Source: Vicia villosa
Taxonomy: Eukaryota > Streptophyta > Magnoliopsida > Fabales > Fabaceae
Reading direction: 5' to 3'
NCBI RefSeq assembly: GCF_029867415.1
Contig: NC_081181.1
Span: forward strand, 122,279,183 to 122,343,182
DNA length: 64,000 nucleotides
The notes beneath the pieces are model-generated. The model was not told the origin of the DNA and ran no database searches. It was given only the letters and a program-made list of their open reading frames with translations. Position 1 is the stretch's first letter, and each line of letters starts with the position of its first letter. The position numbers were made by a program, and so were the translations under genes. This document shows positions 22,584 to 34,700 of the stretch, piece after piece.

Positions 22584-25500
22584 ATGGCTTCATCTTCAAA
22601 TGTTCTTCAACCTGTTCTGAAGCTCCAAACAACAACGCGGTCTGGGGAACAAGAACACATTCCAAACCCTAATACCGCAGAAGTGCGCGCTATTTACGCT
22701 TCCCAGGTAATCATTCCCTTTGAACTTTCTGGAAAACCTCTTGCTTTTATGGGTCCATTACCAGATGAAAACAATTCATCTATGAACAATTTCTTCCCCG
22801 CTTATTACAAAACTAGACCCTTAGTTAGTAAGATTAAGATAGATGAAGATGGTCGTTCCCCCTTAGGAAAATCTGCTAATACTGAAGAAACTTCAACTGT
22901 GACCCCTTTGGCTTTGGCGAAAATTAGGTTAAACTATATGACCAACTTTGTAAAAGTGTTTAGGTCAATCCCTTTAGCCAAAGATCCTGATTTGTACTAT
23001 GCCTGGTTAGAAAAAGTAGAGAGAACGAAAGGATCTTTCTGGAAATCGTTAGGCATATATGATTTGATTCAACTGTCAAAAACAAGCTTAGAATATAACC
23101 AACCCATGTTAGTAGCAGCGGTTCACTTTTGGGATGCTTCTCACAACACTTTCCATCTCCCATGTGGGATGGTTACCCCCACTCTCTTTGATATAGCTGC
23201 TATTACGGGACTTCGACCAACCGGGGAGACCTTCGATCCCAATGAGATGGATACTGATACTATTGGTTTTAATGAATCAACAGTTACTTACACTGCATTC
23301 ATCCAGAAGCACCATGACAAAACGCAAGAAGAAGTTTCTGATGAAGAACATATTGCTTTCTTGGCATTATGGCTCTCACGATGTGCCTTCTGCTCAAGAT
23401 CCATACAGGTTGCAAAGAGATACCTTTGCATGGCTAATCAGCTACATGCTGGAAAAAAGCTCAACCTAAGCCAGTTACTTTTAGGATCTCTTTATGAAAA
23501 TCTTAGCAAAGCCTCGAACCTTACCAAAAACTACAAAACTGGCACTCTGCTTTTTGCTGGTCCTTTCTGGCTACTGCAACTGTGGCTTAATGCTACGTTC
23601 GAAACTCATCTTCCTTTCCGAGGCAATGTCAACGAAGAAGATAACAAAATTAAGAATCGAACTATAGAAGGAACCAGGTTGGCTTACCTAACTCCAAAAG
23701 AAGAAACTGGGAAGCTTCGTGAACATTTTCTAGCATATTCAATGATGTTCGCCCAGCGCAATCAGTTCGATCCTTCTATGGCTCCGTTCGTACACAGAAC
23801 AATTGGTCCTGAATGGTTTACTCGAAGGTTCCCATCAACATCTCAGGATCAACAAACTGAGTCTATGGAAATTTGGGAGGCCTTTCTGACCCCAAGGTTG
23901 TTTTCTCATCGCCTTTGACCATCAAAAGGTCAATGTGTCCTTGTGTGCTACCAACCAAATCTGGTTTCGAGACAGTTTGGGTTGGTTCAAGTAAAACCCA
24001 AGTGTTTATATGAGAAAAGGAACCATATGTGTTTCCATACCTTGTACCTGACTGAAGAAGAATGTGAATCAAAAATCAACAAATACGTTGGCGTCACCAA
24101 TCTTTCTCCTATTCCTTTCGAACCTGATTTTTATACTACACCAGACTTTCACCAGTGGTGGACGGATTACTATACTTCTCAAATCTTTGATGCCGATAGT
24201 CTTACTCAAGAACTAACTGCAGCTTTTGCTGATGTGTAGGAGAATTTTCAAAAAGGTACTTCGACTCACATTAAAGAAATCCAAGCTTTTCAAAAATTCT
24301 TTGAAACTATCTACAGGCCTGATGATCTTAGTCGGACCGTTCGTGAGGCTGCAGTCATTTTGCGCGAAAAGTTTTCCGCCAAACTGGATAAGTTGAAATT
24401 GCCCTCGTATGTTCGACCAGAACTACATTATGAAGTGGCTTTCAAACTTAACCCTCCAAAATTCCCTCCACTGCCAAGTGCGGATTTTGGTGTGGCTCTG
24501 AGCCCCCCTCTTCCAAATTGGTTTGTGTGTGGCAACGTTTTAAGAGATCTTCAAGAAAGTACTAAAAAACGTGCTGAACGAGTGGTTCCGACTAAGCATA
24601 CCTTGGATACTTTCAAAGGACATCTTCATATAGATCTTGAACATGTTCGTGTCTTGACTCCAATACCTGAAGGTTTGGATTCAGACAATTTTTCGACTGA
24701 CTTTTCTTTTCTTTGCTGATATACTGATTTCAGTTTCAACTACAGCTGTTGCTCGAAGGAGGAAGATTAAAGAAGCTCCTACCCAAAAGGATTCTGGGGC
24801 ATCTAAAAGCAACAAACCAAGTGAGAGTGACTCCATTGTTACTGACAAGAAGCCCACGGTACATACCCACTTTATATTCTTAATCTTGTATAATCTGTGA
24901 GCAGTACTCATTTTGCTTAATATATATATTTTCCAGAGCTCGAAACCCCCAACAGGTTCGAAACGGAAAGTCTCTTCAACAGTTGTCTCAGATGATGACG
25001 ATAAATCTCCTCCTCGTACCAGACAAGGACATAGAAAGAGACAAAAAGCTGTTACCCCTTCAGGAAAAGAGAAAGGGGTAAGTTCCTCCAAAGTTGCTTC
25101 TCCTGGCGACAAGGCATCTTCTGAAGAATCTCCTCTGAAAACCGCCAGTAATGCTTCCGTTGTCGAAAGCCATAATTCAAGTCCAGACAATATCCCAACC
25201 AAGGTATTTGGGTTTCAACCCACATACTATCTTGTAATTTTAACTAAAAGATTAAACCGACATCTTACCTTGTTATTGCAGGATGATGCTGGCACTGCCA
25301 CTTCAGGTCTTAAGGCTTATGACCTCACTATTAATGTTGATAAACTTCACGGTAATCGTAACTCTTTCACTTCCGTCGATAAACTCCTCAAAGCCTTATT
25401 CTTATGACTAATTCTGGTTTGTTTAACACAGATATCTCTCAAAACAAAACTCATGTTCTCTCACCAGTCTTCGAAGATGCTAGGCCACTCACCACCATAT

Positions 25501-26510
25501 TGCCTAATGAACCAGTCGAAGAAAGCCAATCTACTGACGAATCCCCACCTACTCATCAAGACAAAAATTTGGAAGAAGATCATCCATTCTCAGGCAGCGA
25601 CAATGTGAATCCACAACCACATGACAACGAAGACACTGCATCGGAACAAGATGCTATGGAGGAAACTTCTAAACCAGAAAAACACAATCCTCAAGAAACT
25701 TCAGCCCTAGACACAGAAACCACTCCTGGGACAACTTCGAAGCCTGCCCCTGCGAAGCCTACTCCTTTGGAACTGGAACAGCTTAAGCAAACTGATCCTC
25801 TTAGTTTTCTAAAGGCTATTATGAATGTGAATACTTCTTCGCCTTCAGAACTTGATGTCTCTCCAGCTGTCGTTATAGAATCTGGTGACAAGGAAGACAT
25901 TCCCAACCTCCTTCGACAGATAAAAGAAAAGTTCTTTGGGGTCAATCTCGTGGATATTCTTAGCCGGGAACCTATTAAGAGTCACAACTTAAATCAACTC
26001 TTAAAGAAAGTGGATTTGTTTCAAGTCTCAACAAAAGTTTCAGAGATAATTGTTTTGCTAGGTTCTCTAGTTGAACAGCTCGAGGCCAACATTCTTCGAA
26101 AGCAAAATGTCGAAAAGGAACTATCTGAGAAAATGGCCTCTCATGACTCTTCATGGAATTCTGCTGTGGATGCAACGAAACAAGGTGAGGCCCTCAAGCT
26201 TAAACATTCAGAAAATCAGAAGGCTTTTGATGATTACGAGAAGAACATCAACTCCTGGAAGCAAGAGATAAAGGCCCTCGAAGAAAAGATAAAGGAAGCT
26301 GAACATTGTCAGGCAGCCATACAAAAAGCCAACCAACAGGATTTGCTCGAAGTGGTGCAATCGGGAATTAAACATTTCGAAACTGCGCAGAAATTAGTGC
26401 CAGAGATTGAAAGATTGAAGAAACATCGGGCGTTACTTGAGCTTCGTATGTCTTCGTGGGAAACTCAATATTTGAAGATCAAAAATAGCCTCCCTGAGGA
26501 CTTTAACTAG
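22584..26510 (+). pseudogene. Plant mobile domain (PMD) protein with coiled-coil tail, retrotransposon cargo, two in-frame stops
   Basis: PMD proteins include MAIN and MAIL1 (nuclear, gene silencing and genome stability) and many transposon-borne relatives. Exons inferred: 22584-24672, 24734-24858, 24937-25203, 25282-25306, 25432-26510; all junctions GT/AG. They sum to 3585 nt (1195 codons) with phase kept throughout. PMD blocks lie at about residues 157-217 (VAAVHFWDASHNTFHLPCG, AAITGLRPTGETF), 252-306 (ALWLSRCAFC, LLLGSLYENL) and 320-344 (FAGPFWLLQLWL). A low-complexity Ser/Pro/acidic linker follows, and the last 140 or so residues look coiled-coil. In-frame TGA (23916) and TAG (24237) interrupt an otherwise well-kept frame, with recognisable family sequence after each. 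ATG 22584 (tccATGGCT) is preferred over upstream codons. It runs antisense to gag-pol. The first intron (61 bp) is the least certain. Confidence 0.8.
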
Positions 26511-26960
26511 CTGTTTCCAATCCTGTATTTTGTTGCATTTTCGTTTTGTAATCGAACTTTTTGTAGAAACATCTATCTGTATGCTTGACTTCTATTTTCA
26601 TTCCGCCTATGTTTCTAATATTCGCAAGCACTATCTTTTAGCAAATCTTTCAAGTTCTGCCAGAATATATCTTTAGATTTTCCATAGTGATTTTATTTAA
26701 TGCAACATGTAGACCCTGACTATCCTTCGCAGCATCCTTGCCTTTAGACTTGACGTTTCCACTTCTCTAGCCATAATCATTATTTAAACAATGACGTCAC
26801 TCTCTTCAAAAACGTCTATTTGAGACGTGCGTGCGTCAGTTTCATGATTACTTCTCAACTTCCAAGGGCGGGAAACGGCGGAAGCCTTAACTCCCTTTTT
26901 GGAAAACCAAATGCAGTCTAATCAATCATCAACATTTAAACCGACCTTCAGTATCCCAGG
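26511..26960 (+). promoter_or_regulatory. Spacer between the two cargo genes with promoter-like sites
   Basis: After the PMD stop comes a T-rich 3' flank with TTTGTAATC words. Further on, a palindromic bZIP-type TGACGTCA (26792-26799) and an E2F-like GGCGGGAAA (26867-26875) precede the TATA box of the next gene. Binding is inferred from consensus only. Confidence 0.5.
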
Positions 26961-26962
26961 TC

Positions 26963-26970
26963 TATATAAA
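26963..26970 (+). promoter_or_regulatory. TATA box of the second cargo gene
   Basis: TATATAAA, about 100 bp before the ATG at 27069. The spacing allows a start near 26995 and a CA-rich leader of about 75 nt. Confidence 0.7.
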
Positions 26971-27068
26971 GGGTCTAATATTACTTTCACTTCTTCATTC
27001 ATGTGCTTTCTCACATACTAACAACAGAAAAGAAAAACCAACTTCTTTCTCCAAACCCTTTTTCTGAA

Positions 27069-27803
27069 ATGGCTGCACCTCTTTCTTTCAACAACATAAA
27101 AGCTCTTATCAAGAAAGAATTCAAACTTTCTGAAAATGAACTTGATAACAACTTCATCAGCCTCGAAAACCTCTTTGTCAACCAAGAACTGGACTTCTAC
27201 TTTGGAGAAATCCTGGAGGGTCCTGTCTACCCCAACATGTTGGCAGATTTCTGGATGTTTGCGTCTCTACGCATAGATCCTGAAGGTAGGACCACCATTG
27301 TTTCTGAGGTTCGACATGCTCATATCAGCATCACTCCCACCACCATTGCTAACCTAATGAGATGCAATAATTCTGGGGAAACTTTTGATGATAACAGCTT
27401 CAACATGACTACTCATCTCATGTTGAGGACTCTCATGGACAACGACCCCTTCAGTGCCAAGGTTATCAGGATCTGGCATCAACTGCTTGTGGGTAACTTC
27501 CATCCTCGGAGGCTTGATGAAAACAGCATAATGGTTGAAGATTTGGAGTTTATTCTCTGTGGTCTTCGAGGGAAGAAGATTAACTTTCCTTTGATGATTT
27601 TCAAAGGACTTGTTAAGGCTGTTTCCATAGGTGTCACACGTCAAGGGACTGTGTCCTGGCTTCCCTATGGGAGACTCCTCTCTTACATTTTCCTTAAGAA
27701 AGGTGTAGTGAGGAGGATGCACAATTCTGGATCCATAGACATGTTCGAAGCCGAAAGCTTGCCTGTGCTGTCCTTGGAGGGTTTAGACCAAAGGATTAAT
27801 TAG
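27069..27803 (+). CDS. Second cargo gene, 244-aa protein of unknown function
   Basis: An intact intronless frame antisense to pol, inside the Tat element. ATG 27069 (gaaATGGCT) fits the leader and TATA spacing better than the upstream alternative at 27003. The protein is soluble-looking, with no signal peptide or membrane segment. The blocks VYPNMLADFWMFASLRID, VRHAHISITPTTIANLMRC and the C-terminal LPYGRLLSYIFLKKG recall proteins annotated in plants as putative transposon or envelope-like proteins, but I cannot prove this by search and assign no function. It ends 243 bp from the 3' end of pol, so the two are transcribed towards each other. Unlike its PMD neighbour it has no internal stop, which suggests younger origin or selection. 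Confidence 0.75.
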   Translation: MAAPLSFNNIKALIKKEFKLSENELDNNFISLENLFVNQELDFYFGEILEGPVYPNMLADFWMFASLRIDPEGRTTIVSEVRHAHISITPTTIANLMRCNNSGETFDDNSFNMTTHLMLRTLMDNDPFSAKVIRIWHQLLVGNFHPRRLDENSIMVEDLEFILCGLRGKKINFPLMIFKGLVKAVSIGVTRQGTVSWLPYGRLLSYIFLKKGVVRRMHNSGSIDMFEAESLPVLSLEGLDQRIN

Positions 27804-28046
27804 CAAGAGTTTGCCTTAGGTTTTTATGCTTTCTTTTTGTAATCTCAGAAGTTTCTAGATCATGTTCTTTGGATCCTTTTTGTAATGCATGTACTTCTGT
27901 ATTTGAATGAAATTTTTTTGGTGTTTTCTTTGACTCTTTTCCTTTAATTTATCAACCCATTCTGATTGTAAAGTCATTTTGATCAATGCAACGCATATGT
28001 TTTGATACATGCTTGACCATTTTGGCTTTCGTAGTACCCTGAATGT
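27804..28046. other. Convergent spacer between cargo gene 2 and pol
   Basis: T-rich sequence with TTTTTGTAATG and GAATGAAA words (27885-27915), resembling plant 3'-end signals for the plus-strand gene. Confidence 0.5.
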
Positions 28047-31000
28047 CTACGTTTTTGCAATCTTTACTTCGTACATGCTTGGTTTATATCTCTTCAAATA
28101 TTTCCCGTTTACTCTCAAGATCCTACGATCTTCTGCCAACTCTTCAATTTCGTAAGCATTGTTCGAAAATACCTTTAAGATTCGAAAGGGTCCTTCCCAG
28201 TGTGGGGACCATTTACCAAGTGCCTGATTCTTTCGATCTATAGGTAAAATAACTTTCCAAACTAGGTCATTATTAATAAATGTTTTACCTTTCACCTTTT
28301 TGTTGTATGCTCTGGACACTCTTTCCTTTTGTCTTTTTATCATTTCCAGAAGTCTGTCTTCATCCAAATCTACCAACTCATTCATCATTAACTCCCAGTA
28401 TACGTTGGGAGGAATATCTGCTTGTCTTTGTATCCTTACTGATTGCAAATATATCTCAATTGGAAGTACTGCATCATGTCCAAACGTCAACTGGAAAGGA
28501 GTTGTGTTTGTAGCTTCTTTTGGAGATGTTTGACAAGCCCAAAGTGCTTGGTCCAAAGTCTTATGCCAATTCTTGGGTTTCTTTCCCACATGTTTTTTAA
28601 TAAGGCCAATTATTATTTTGTTTGCTGCTTCAACTTGTCCATTTGCTTGAGCATAGTAAGGTGTAGAAGTAAATAACTTGAAACCTATTTCTTTGGCAAA
28701 GTCTTGCATTTTTCGTCCAGTAAAGACTGATCCTTGATCAGTCGTTATACTTTCTGGGATTCCAAACCTATATATAATATGTTTCTGAATAAACTCAATC
28801 ACGGCCTCTTGATCCACATTCGCCAGTGGTATAACTTCGACCCATTTCGTGAAATAGTCTATCCCTACTAATATGTACCTTTGACCTTTAGACGACTTGG
28901 GGTGAATTTCTCCAATCAAATCTAATGCCCATCCCCTAAAAGGCCAAGGTTTTACTATTGTACTTAATTCGTTTGCTGGAGCGTGTTGGATACCTGCATG
29001 TTCTTGGCACTCTTGACACCCTTTCGCAAACTCTATGCAATCTTTTAACATCGAAGGCCAGTACATCCCATAACGAAACAAAAGCCATTTCATTTTGTGC
29101 CCTGCTTGATGTGCACCACATGCTCCACTGTGTACGTTCGACAGGGCCAGGTATGCTTCTGCTTCACCCAAGCATTTCAATAATACCCCTTCAGGAGTTT
29201 TCTTGAACAATTCATTTCCCATCAGGAAATATGACAGGGCTCTATACTTGATTTTCCTGTCTATATCCGTCGAAGGATTTTTTATATAGTTTATTATTGG
29301 ACTCCTCCAATCTGTATCTGCCAATGAGTCTATGTTTAATACTTCGAATTCTTCTTTGTTGGCATAACCCAATTGTGAATTCTCTAGGTCACTTGGGGAA
29401 AGTTTAGTAGACATTGCTCTCCCTCTTACTTCAATCAATTCCTCTAACTTCTCTTTTGATACTTTGTATCCTGAAGCTAATTGTGCCAAGTCGTTTGCTT
29501 CTTGGTTATTTATCCTTGATATGTGTTTTGATTCCACATATTCGAATTTCTTGAGTAACCTATTTGCTATGACAAAATACATGATCAAATTTTCTTTGAT
29601 GCACTTGTATTCCTTTGTCAATTGTTTAATGACCAATTCGGAGTCTCCTTTAATTTTGACTCTGGTTGCCCCCAATTCTAACAAAGCTTCAAGTCCAGCA
29701 ATTAATGCTTCGTATTCAGATTCGTTGTTGGAGCATAATGGACCTTCGATTTTATACTTGAGCTTTGTTGGAATTCCATCAGGAGAAATTATCAACATTC
29801 CAACTCCAGTTCCTTCTCTATGCGTTGAACCATCGAAGTATAACTTCCAGGGTTTTAAACCCACATACTGTTGATGACTCTCAACTACTGCATGGTCGAC
29901 AATGAAATCTGACACAATTTGACCTTTCATTGCCTTGAGAGGCTGAAATATTAATGAATATTCAATAAGGGCTAAAGCCCACTTACCAATTCTACTATGT
30001 AGTATTGGCTTGGATAACACATGTTTAATAACATCACAATGAGATGAAACATAGACATCAACTGGCTTTATATAATACTTAAGTTTGATACAAGAGAAAT
30101 ACAAGCAAAGGCAGAGCTTTTCTATAGCAGTATATCTAGTCTCTGCATCATTGAGTACTCTACTTAAGTAATAAATGGCTCTTTTGATGCCATTCTCATC
30201 TTCTTGCGCCAGCATGCTGCCTATTGTTTTATCCGACGCTGAAATGTATAGGCGCATGTGCTTCTTCCCATTTGGGGGAGATAAGATTGGTGGACAAGTC
30301 AAGTATTGCTTGATCTGATCGAAAGCTTCTTGATGTTCAGCACGCCATTCAAATTTTCCTTGCTTAAGCCGTAGTAGAGGTGAGAAAGCTTGCGTGCGTC
30401 CACTCAAATTAGAGATAAATCTCCTTAAGAAATTTATCTTTCCCAATAATGATTGTAGTTCTTTCTTTGTGGACGGAGACTTGGTTTCCATTATGGCTTT
30501 CGTCTTGTTCTGGTTAATTTCTATTCCTTTTTTGTGGACTACGAAACCCAAGAAATCACCTGCCTGCACAAAGAAAGCACATTTGAGGGGGTTCATCTTC
30601 AAGCCATGTTTCCTCATTCTTTCGAATGATTGGCTCAAATGATCGAGATGACTCATACCCGAGGTAGATTTTACCACAATGTCATCTATATATACTTGCA
30701 TGAATTTTTCTATAAAGTCATGGAATATAGAATTCATTGCTTTTTGATAAGTTGCCCCAGCATTTTTTAAACCAAAAGGCATTACAACCCATTCGTAAGT
30801 GCCTATTGCCCCTGGGCAACGAAATGCTGTTTTGGATACATCATCCTCTGCAATAAAGATCTGATTGTATCCAGAATATCCATCCAACATGCTCAAATAC
30901 TCGAAGCCTGCGGCTGAGTCTACTAGCATTTCTGCTACAGGCATGGGATATTCGTCTTTAGGAGTGGCTGCATTAAGATCACGAAAGTCTATGCATACTC

Positions 31001-31754
31001 TTAATGAACCATTCTTTTTAATTGCAGGTACTATATTAGCAATCCATTCAACATACCTTGTAGTTCGGATAAACTTGCAACGTAGAAGCCTTTCGACCTC
31101 TGCTTTAATCTTCGAATGAATCTCTGGCGCGAATCTCCTGGGAGTTTGCTTTACAGGCTTCTTCCCTTCTTTTATTGGTAGTTTCAATTCGACCAAGTCT
31201 CTTCCTAGACCAGGCATCTCATCATAATCCCAAGCAAAACAATCTCTATTTTCTTTCAACATTTTGATGACCGTTGCTTTTAGTTCTGGTTCTAGTTTCG
31301 CGCTGATGTATGTTATTCTTTTTCGATCCTTGTCTCCAAGATTTACTTCTTCAAGTGGATCCTGAGCCAACATCTTTATGTTCGACGCCATTGGGTCTTT
31401 TTCAAATCCCAAAGGTTCTTCGTCGTAAATTGCGTCTAACCTTTGACTCGATTCTTCTCTCACGATCTTTTCGACTTGAACCGGGTCTTCAGAGAATTCG
31501 AAACTCGTATGTATCTCTAACTCTGTTACTCCGTTTTTGGTTAGAACTGCGTCCATCTTTGCATTTGATAGTTCGGCTTCGAGAGCCGCCTTCCTTTTGT
31601 TCTCGGCCACGTAAGCCGAAATCTTTTCGAAGAACGAAGACTCAGACATTATTAATGTCATCGTCCCAGCCTGTTGGCCGTACTGCTGGATAATTCTCCA
31701 ATGGTGCTGTATCTGCTGGACCATCCATGATCTCTCTATCCCACTGGAATCCAT
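28047..31754 (-). CDS. pol: Tat-lineage Pol: RT, RNase H, second RNase H, integrase
   Basis: A 1235-aa open frame that copies and integrates the element. RT spans about residues 220-400 with [29 protein letters not shown] and the catalytic YIDD (355-358). The first RNase H is at about 495-610. The second, of the type that marks Tat elements, is at about 636-760, with [10 protein letters not shown] and [15 protein letters not shown]. Integrase has a zinc region (H875, H882 or H886, C913, C916) and the DDE residues D945, D1006 and E1042, then a C-terminal [10 protein letters not shown] module. All catalytic residues are present and there is no internal stop. The frame overlaps the gag-pro end by 113 bp and lies in +1 phase to it, so it needs frameshifting, splicing or internal initiation. 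Met 1 is only a formal start. Confidence 0.95.
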   Translation of the reverse strand: MDSSGIERSWMVQQIQHHWRIIQQYGQQAGTMTLIMSESSFFEKISAYVAENKRKAALEAELSNAKMDAVLTKNGVTELEIHTSFEFSEDPVQVEKIVREESSQRLDAIYDEEPLGFEKDPMASNIKMLAQDPLEEVNLGDKDRKRITYISAKLEPELKATVIKMLKENRDCFAWDYDEMPGLGRDLVELKLPIKEGKKPVKQTPRRFAPEIHSKIKAEVERLLRCKFIRTTRYVEWIANIVPAIKKNGSLRVCIDFRDLNAATPKDEYPMPVAEMLVDSAAGFEYLSMLDGYSGYNQIFIAEDDVSKTAFRCPGAIGTYEWVVMPFGLKNAGATYQKAMNSIFHDFIEKFMQVYIDDIVVKSTSGMSHLDHLSQSFERMRKHGLKMNPLKCAFFVQAGDFLGFVVHKKGIEINQNKTKAIMETKSPSTKKELQSLLGKINFLRRFISNLSGRTQAFSPLLRLKQGKFEWRAEHQEAFDQIKQYLTCPPILSPPNGKKHMRLYISASDKTIGSMLAQEDENGIKRAIYYLSRVLNDAETRYTAIEKLCLCLYFSCIKLKYYIKPVDVYVSSHCDVIKHVLSKPILHSRIGKWALALIEYSLIFQPLKAMKGQIVSDFIVDHAVVESHQQYVGLKPWKLYFDGSTHREGTGVGMLIISPDGIPTKLKYKIEGPLCSNNESEYEALIAGLEALLELGATRVKIKGDSELVIKQLTKEYKCIKENLIMYFVIANRLLKKFEYVESKHISRINNQEANDLAQLASGYKVSKEKLEELIEVRGRAMSTKLSPSDLENSQLGYANKEEFEVLNIDSLADTDWRSPIINYIKNPSTDIDRKIKYRALSYFLMGNELFKKTPEGVLLKCLGEAEAYLALSNVHSGACGAHQAGHKMKWLLFRYGMYWPSMLKDCIEFAKGCQECQEHAGIQHAPANELSTIVKPWPFRGWALDLIGEIHPKSSKGQRYILVGIDYFTKWVEVIPLANVDQEAVIEFIQKHIIYRFGIPESITTDQGSVFTGRKMQDFAKEIGFKLFTSTPYYAQANGQVEAANKIIIGLIKKHVGKKPKNWHKTLDQALWACQTSPKEATNTTPFQLTFGHDAVLPIEIYLQSVRIQRQADIPPNVYWELMMNELVDLDEDRLLEMIKRQKERVSRAYNKKVKGKTFINNDLVWKVILPIDRKNQALGKWSPHWEGPFRILKVFSNNAYEIEELAEDRRILRVNGKYLKRYKPSMYEVKIAKT

Positions 31755-34700
31755 TTGGGTGTAAAGTTAAATAGTACAATGCATTCTTATTTGGGGCATA
31801 CATCTCTTTTGCAGCATGACAAGGACTTATGTTTGCCAGGTTCCTATCGAAGTTGGTTTTATTCACCTGGTTAACTTCAGCCATATAGTAACTCTGATCT
31901 CCTTCGATATTCTCCACTATACCATCTTCCCTCCAAATTGTCACCCATTGATGCATTGTCGAGGGCACAACTGCCACCCCATGAATCCATTCCCTACCAA
32001 GCAAAAGGTTGTAATTTGCTTTTGCTGGTATAACCATGAACATAGTTGCCCTTGTGACTGAGCCCACTGTCAAATTGACCTGAACGACTCCCAATGTTTG
32101 TCCTATCTTGCCTTCATAGTTAGATAAGACCATGTTATGTGGCCTTATATCAGTATCGAACATACCAATTCTCTTTAGCATGTATTGAGGCATTAGGTTC
32201 ACCGCTGCTCCCCCATCAACTATGACTTTATTAATGCCAACATTCTCAATTTTAGCCCTGATATAGAGTGGCTTCAAATGATTTCGCATACCCTCATCAG
32301 GCCTTTCGAAGAAAGCGTTCTGTTCTTCAACTGCACCATTATTCAACACATAATAACACACAGGCCTGTGCTTCGCCATTTCCTCGATATCAGCCTCTTC
32401 GCAGTCTTCAACTTCAGTCTCCTGATTAAACTCATGAGGGAGTACGGATACAACGTTGCAATTGAGGTTTATAGACGACACTCCATCAGAATCGAAATCA
32501 TTTGTCATTCTATCCTCTTCTTTCCAGGAATTGGAGCGCATCTTTTCTTCTTCTTCTAAAATGTTTTCAGCTTCGAAGAGCCTGCGTTCCACCGGAGGTT
32601 TGTTTGACTTTGCCCCCTGGTGTGGGACTTGGTTGCTACTAGAATCTCCAACTTCTCTTGGTCTGTATTCCTTTTGAGCCTTTTTTATCCTCTGATGCCT
32701 TCTCCACTGGGATCGGGACATAGGATTTTTTCCTTTGTAATTCTCCAATCGATACGCCTCTCGATTTGGTTTTTGAAATTGCTTCCTATATGCCATTGCA
32801 GTTCTTCCTCCTTGGTCCCAACTTCGCCATTTATTGTTTCTTGCATTAGCTTGCACCCATCTATCCCTGGGTGCATCTGCAGGGACTTTGAATGTTACCC
32901 TTCGAGCTCTGGGGTGTGGGCTATCAGGCCTCTTCGTTGGAGTCCATATGTCGAAACCGTATAGGTTAGGACGCAACCCCTGAGTTTCTCGACCCATGTA
33001 ACAGTACACACGTTCGAATGATCTTGCCAGCATTTCATCATAGACTGCCCCACATCTGGGGCATAGTGCAACTTCAGTGTTCCCTTTGTGGCACCTGACC
33101 AAAAATCCTACTAAGCTTTCCTCCATCCTTGGGTACACTTGTAGTAGGGGATTTGGTTCTCTCCCTGGGTGTTCCCATCTTTCGCGTCGAGCCCTTTCGA
33201 AGTTAGCTTCGACCCTTCGATTCAGCATGATTGAACACCTTGGACACATCCATTGTTTTCCACCATTCCTCTCATGGCAATTCCAAAGGTAGTCTTTGAG
33301 GCTTTCACCTTTTGGAGGAGCTTCGATGCCCCCATTTTGCCTCGTCAGCCATGTCTCTAATTCGCCAAATTCAGACACTGGACGTCTGGCACTGACCATG
33401 TTAACAACTGCTGGAGGAACTTCAGAGATTTGGATTTTCTGGAGTTTCATTCTGAGGTCTTCAGTGGCCTCACTGTTGTCTCCCTTCGACCCTTCAGGTA
33501 TCTCTGTCTTGGAAGATTCTTCAACATCAATATTGAAGACTATATCATTATTTAGGCTTTCAGTAGCCTGCTTTCCATTGAACATTGTTTTGGTTTCCGC
33601 AACTTCGACTTTAGATGCCTCCACCATGTTGATATCTTCTAGCTCACAGAGGCTAGCGTCAGCAATGTTCAGGGGATTGGTATCGACCTTCATGTGACTC
33701 TTGGTCTTGTCAGCAAACTTCAACCTTCCATCTTTGATAGCATTTTGAATTAGATCCCTGAAAAGAAAACATTGTGAAGTTTTATGGCCTAAAAAACCAT
33801 GATATTTACAAAAACCTCTTTTCTTCCGTTGTTCCAATGGAGGAATTTTGGAATTTGGAGGCAGTATCATTTGGCCATCTTTTACCAGTAAATCAAATAT
33901 TTCATCACACTTGGTAACGTCGAATGTATAAGTTTTCTTAGGGAACCTATCATTCTTATCGTTTTCTACTGGATTTTTTCCATTTGCAGGGTTTAGCAAT
34001 TTGCAGGCATAAGGTGGCGCTTCTTTCAACTCAGCTAAATCTATTTCGACTTCTTCAGGGTTATACGAGTCATTGAAAGACTCATCATCATCGTCTTCGG
34101 CTTCGACGTACGCTACCCTTTCCTTTTTATAACTTTTATTTGCTCTAACCTTTTCTGCCTTCAAGCGTTCGACCTGTCGAACCCTATCTGCCAACTGGGC
34201 CATATCCCTAAGGTATTGGGTATCTAGTTTCTTTCTAATTGAATAATCTAGACCACCCGCAGCCATTTCGACTAGTTCATGCTCTGGGACTGTTGTAAAA
34301 CACCTTGATTTCAACAGACGGAACCTATTCAAGTAATCATCAATTGGTTCTGTGAACTTTCTTTTAATACTGGCCAATTCTTTCAGACTTATCTTAGTTT
34401 GGCCTATGTATAATTGTTCATGGAACAGCCTTTCTAAGTGTGCCCATGCATCTATTGAATTTGGTGGCAGGGTAGTGAACCAAATGAAAGCATTCTTTGT
34501 TAGCGAACTAGGGAAATATTTGATCCTTAGATCTTCGTTTCCTGCTAAGTCCCCTGCTTCTGTCAAATATTTAGCAATATGTTCCACCGTTGACTCGTTA
34601 GTTTCGCCTGAAAACTTTGTAAATTTGGGTACCTTAGTGCCCCTAGGCAATTCTGTCTGCATGATATAATCTGATATGGGGGATGTATAATTTGGACGTC

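Noticed and set aside
24681..25202. 173-codon minus-strand frame
   Set aside because: It lies opposite the PMD exons and their introns, matches no family, and its composition mirrors the real coding strand.
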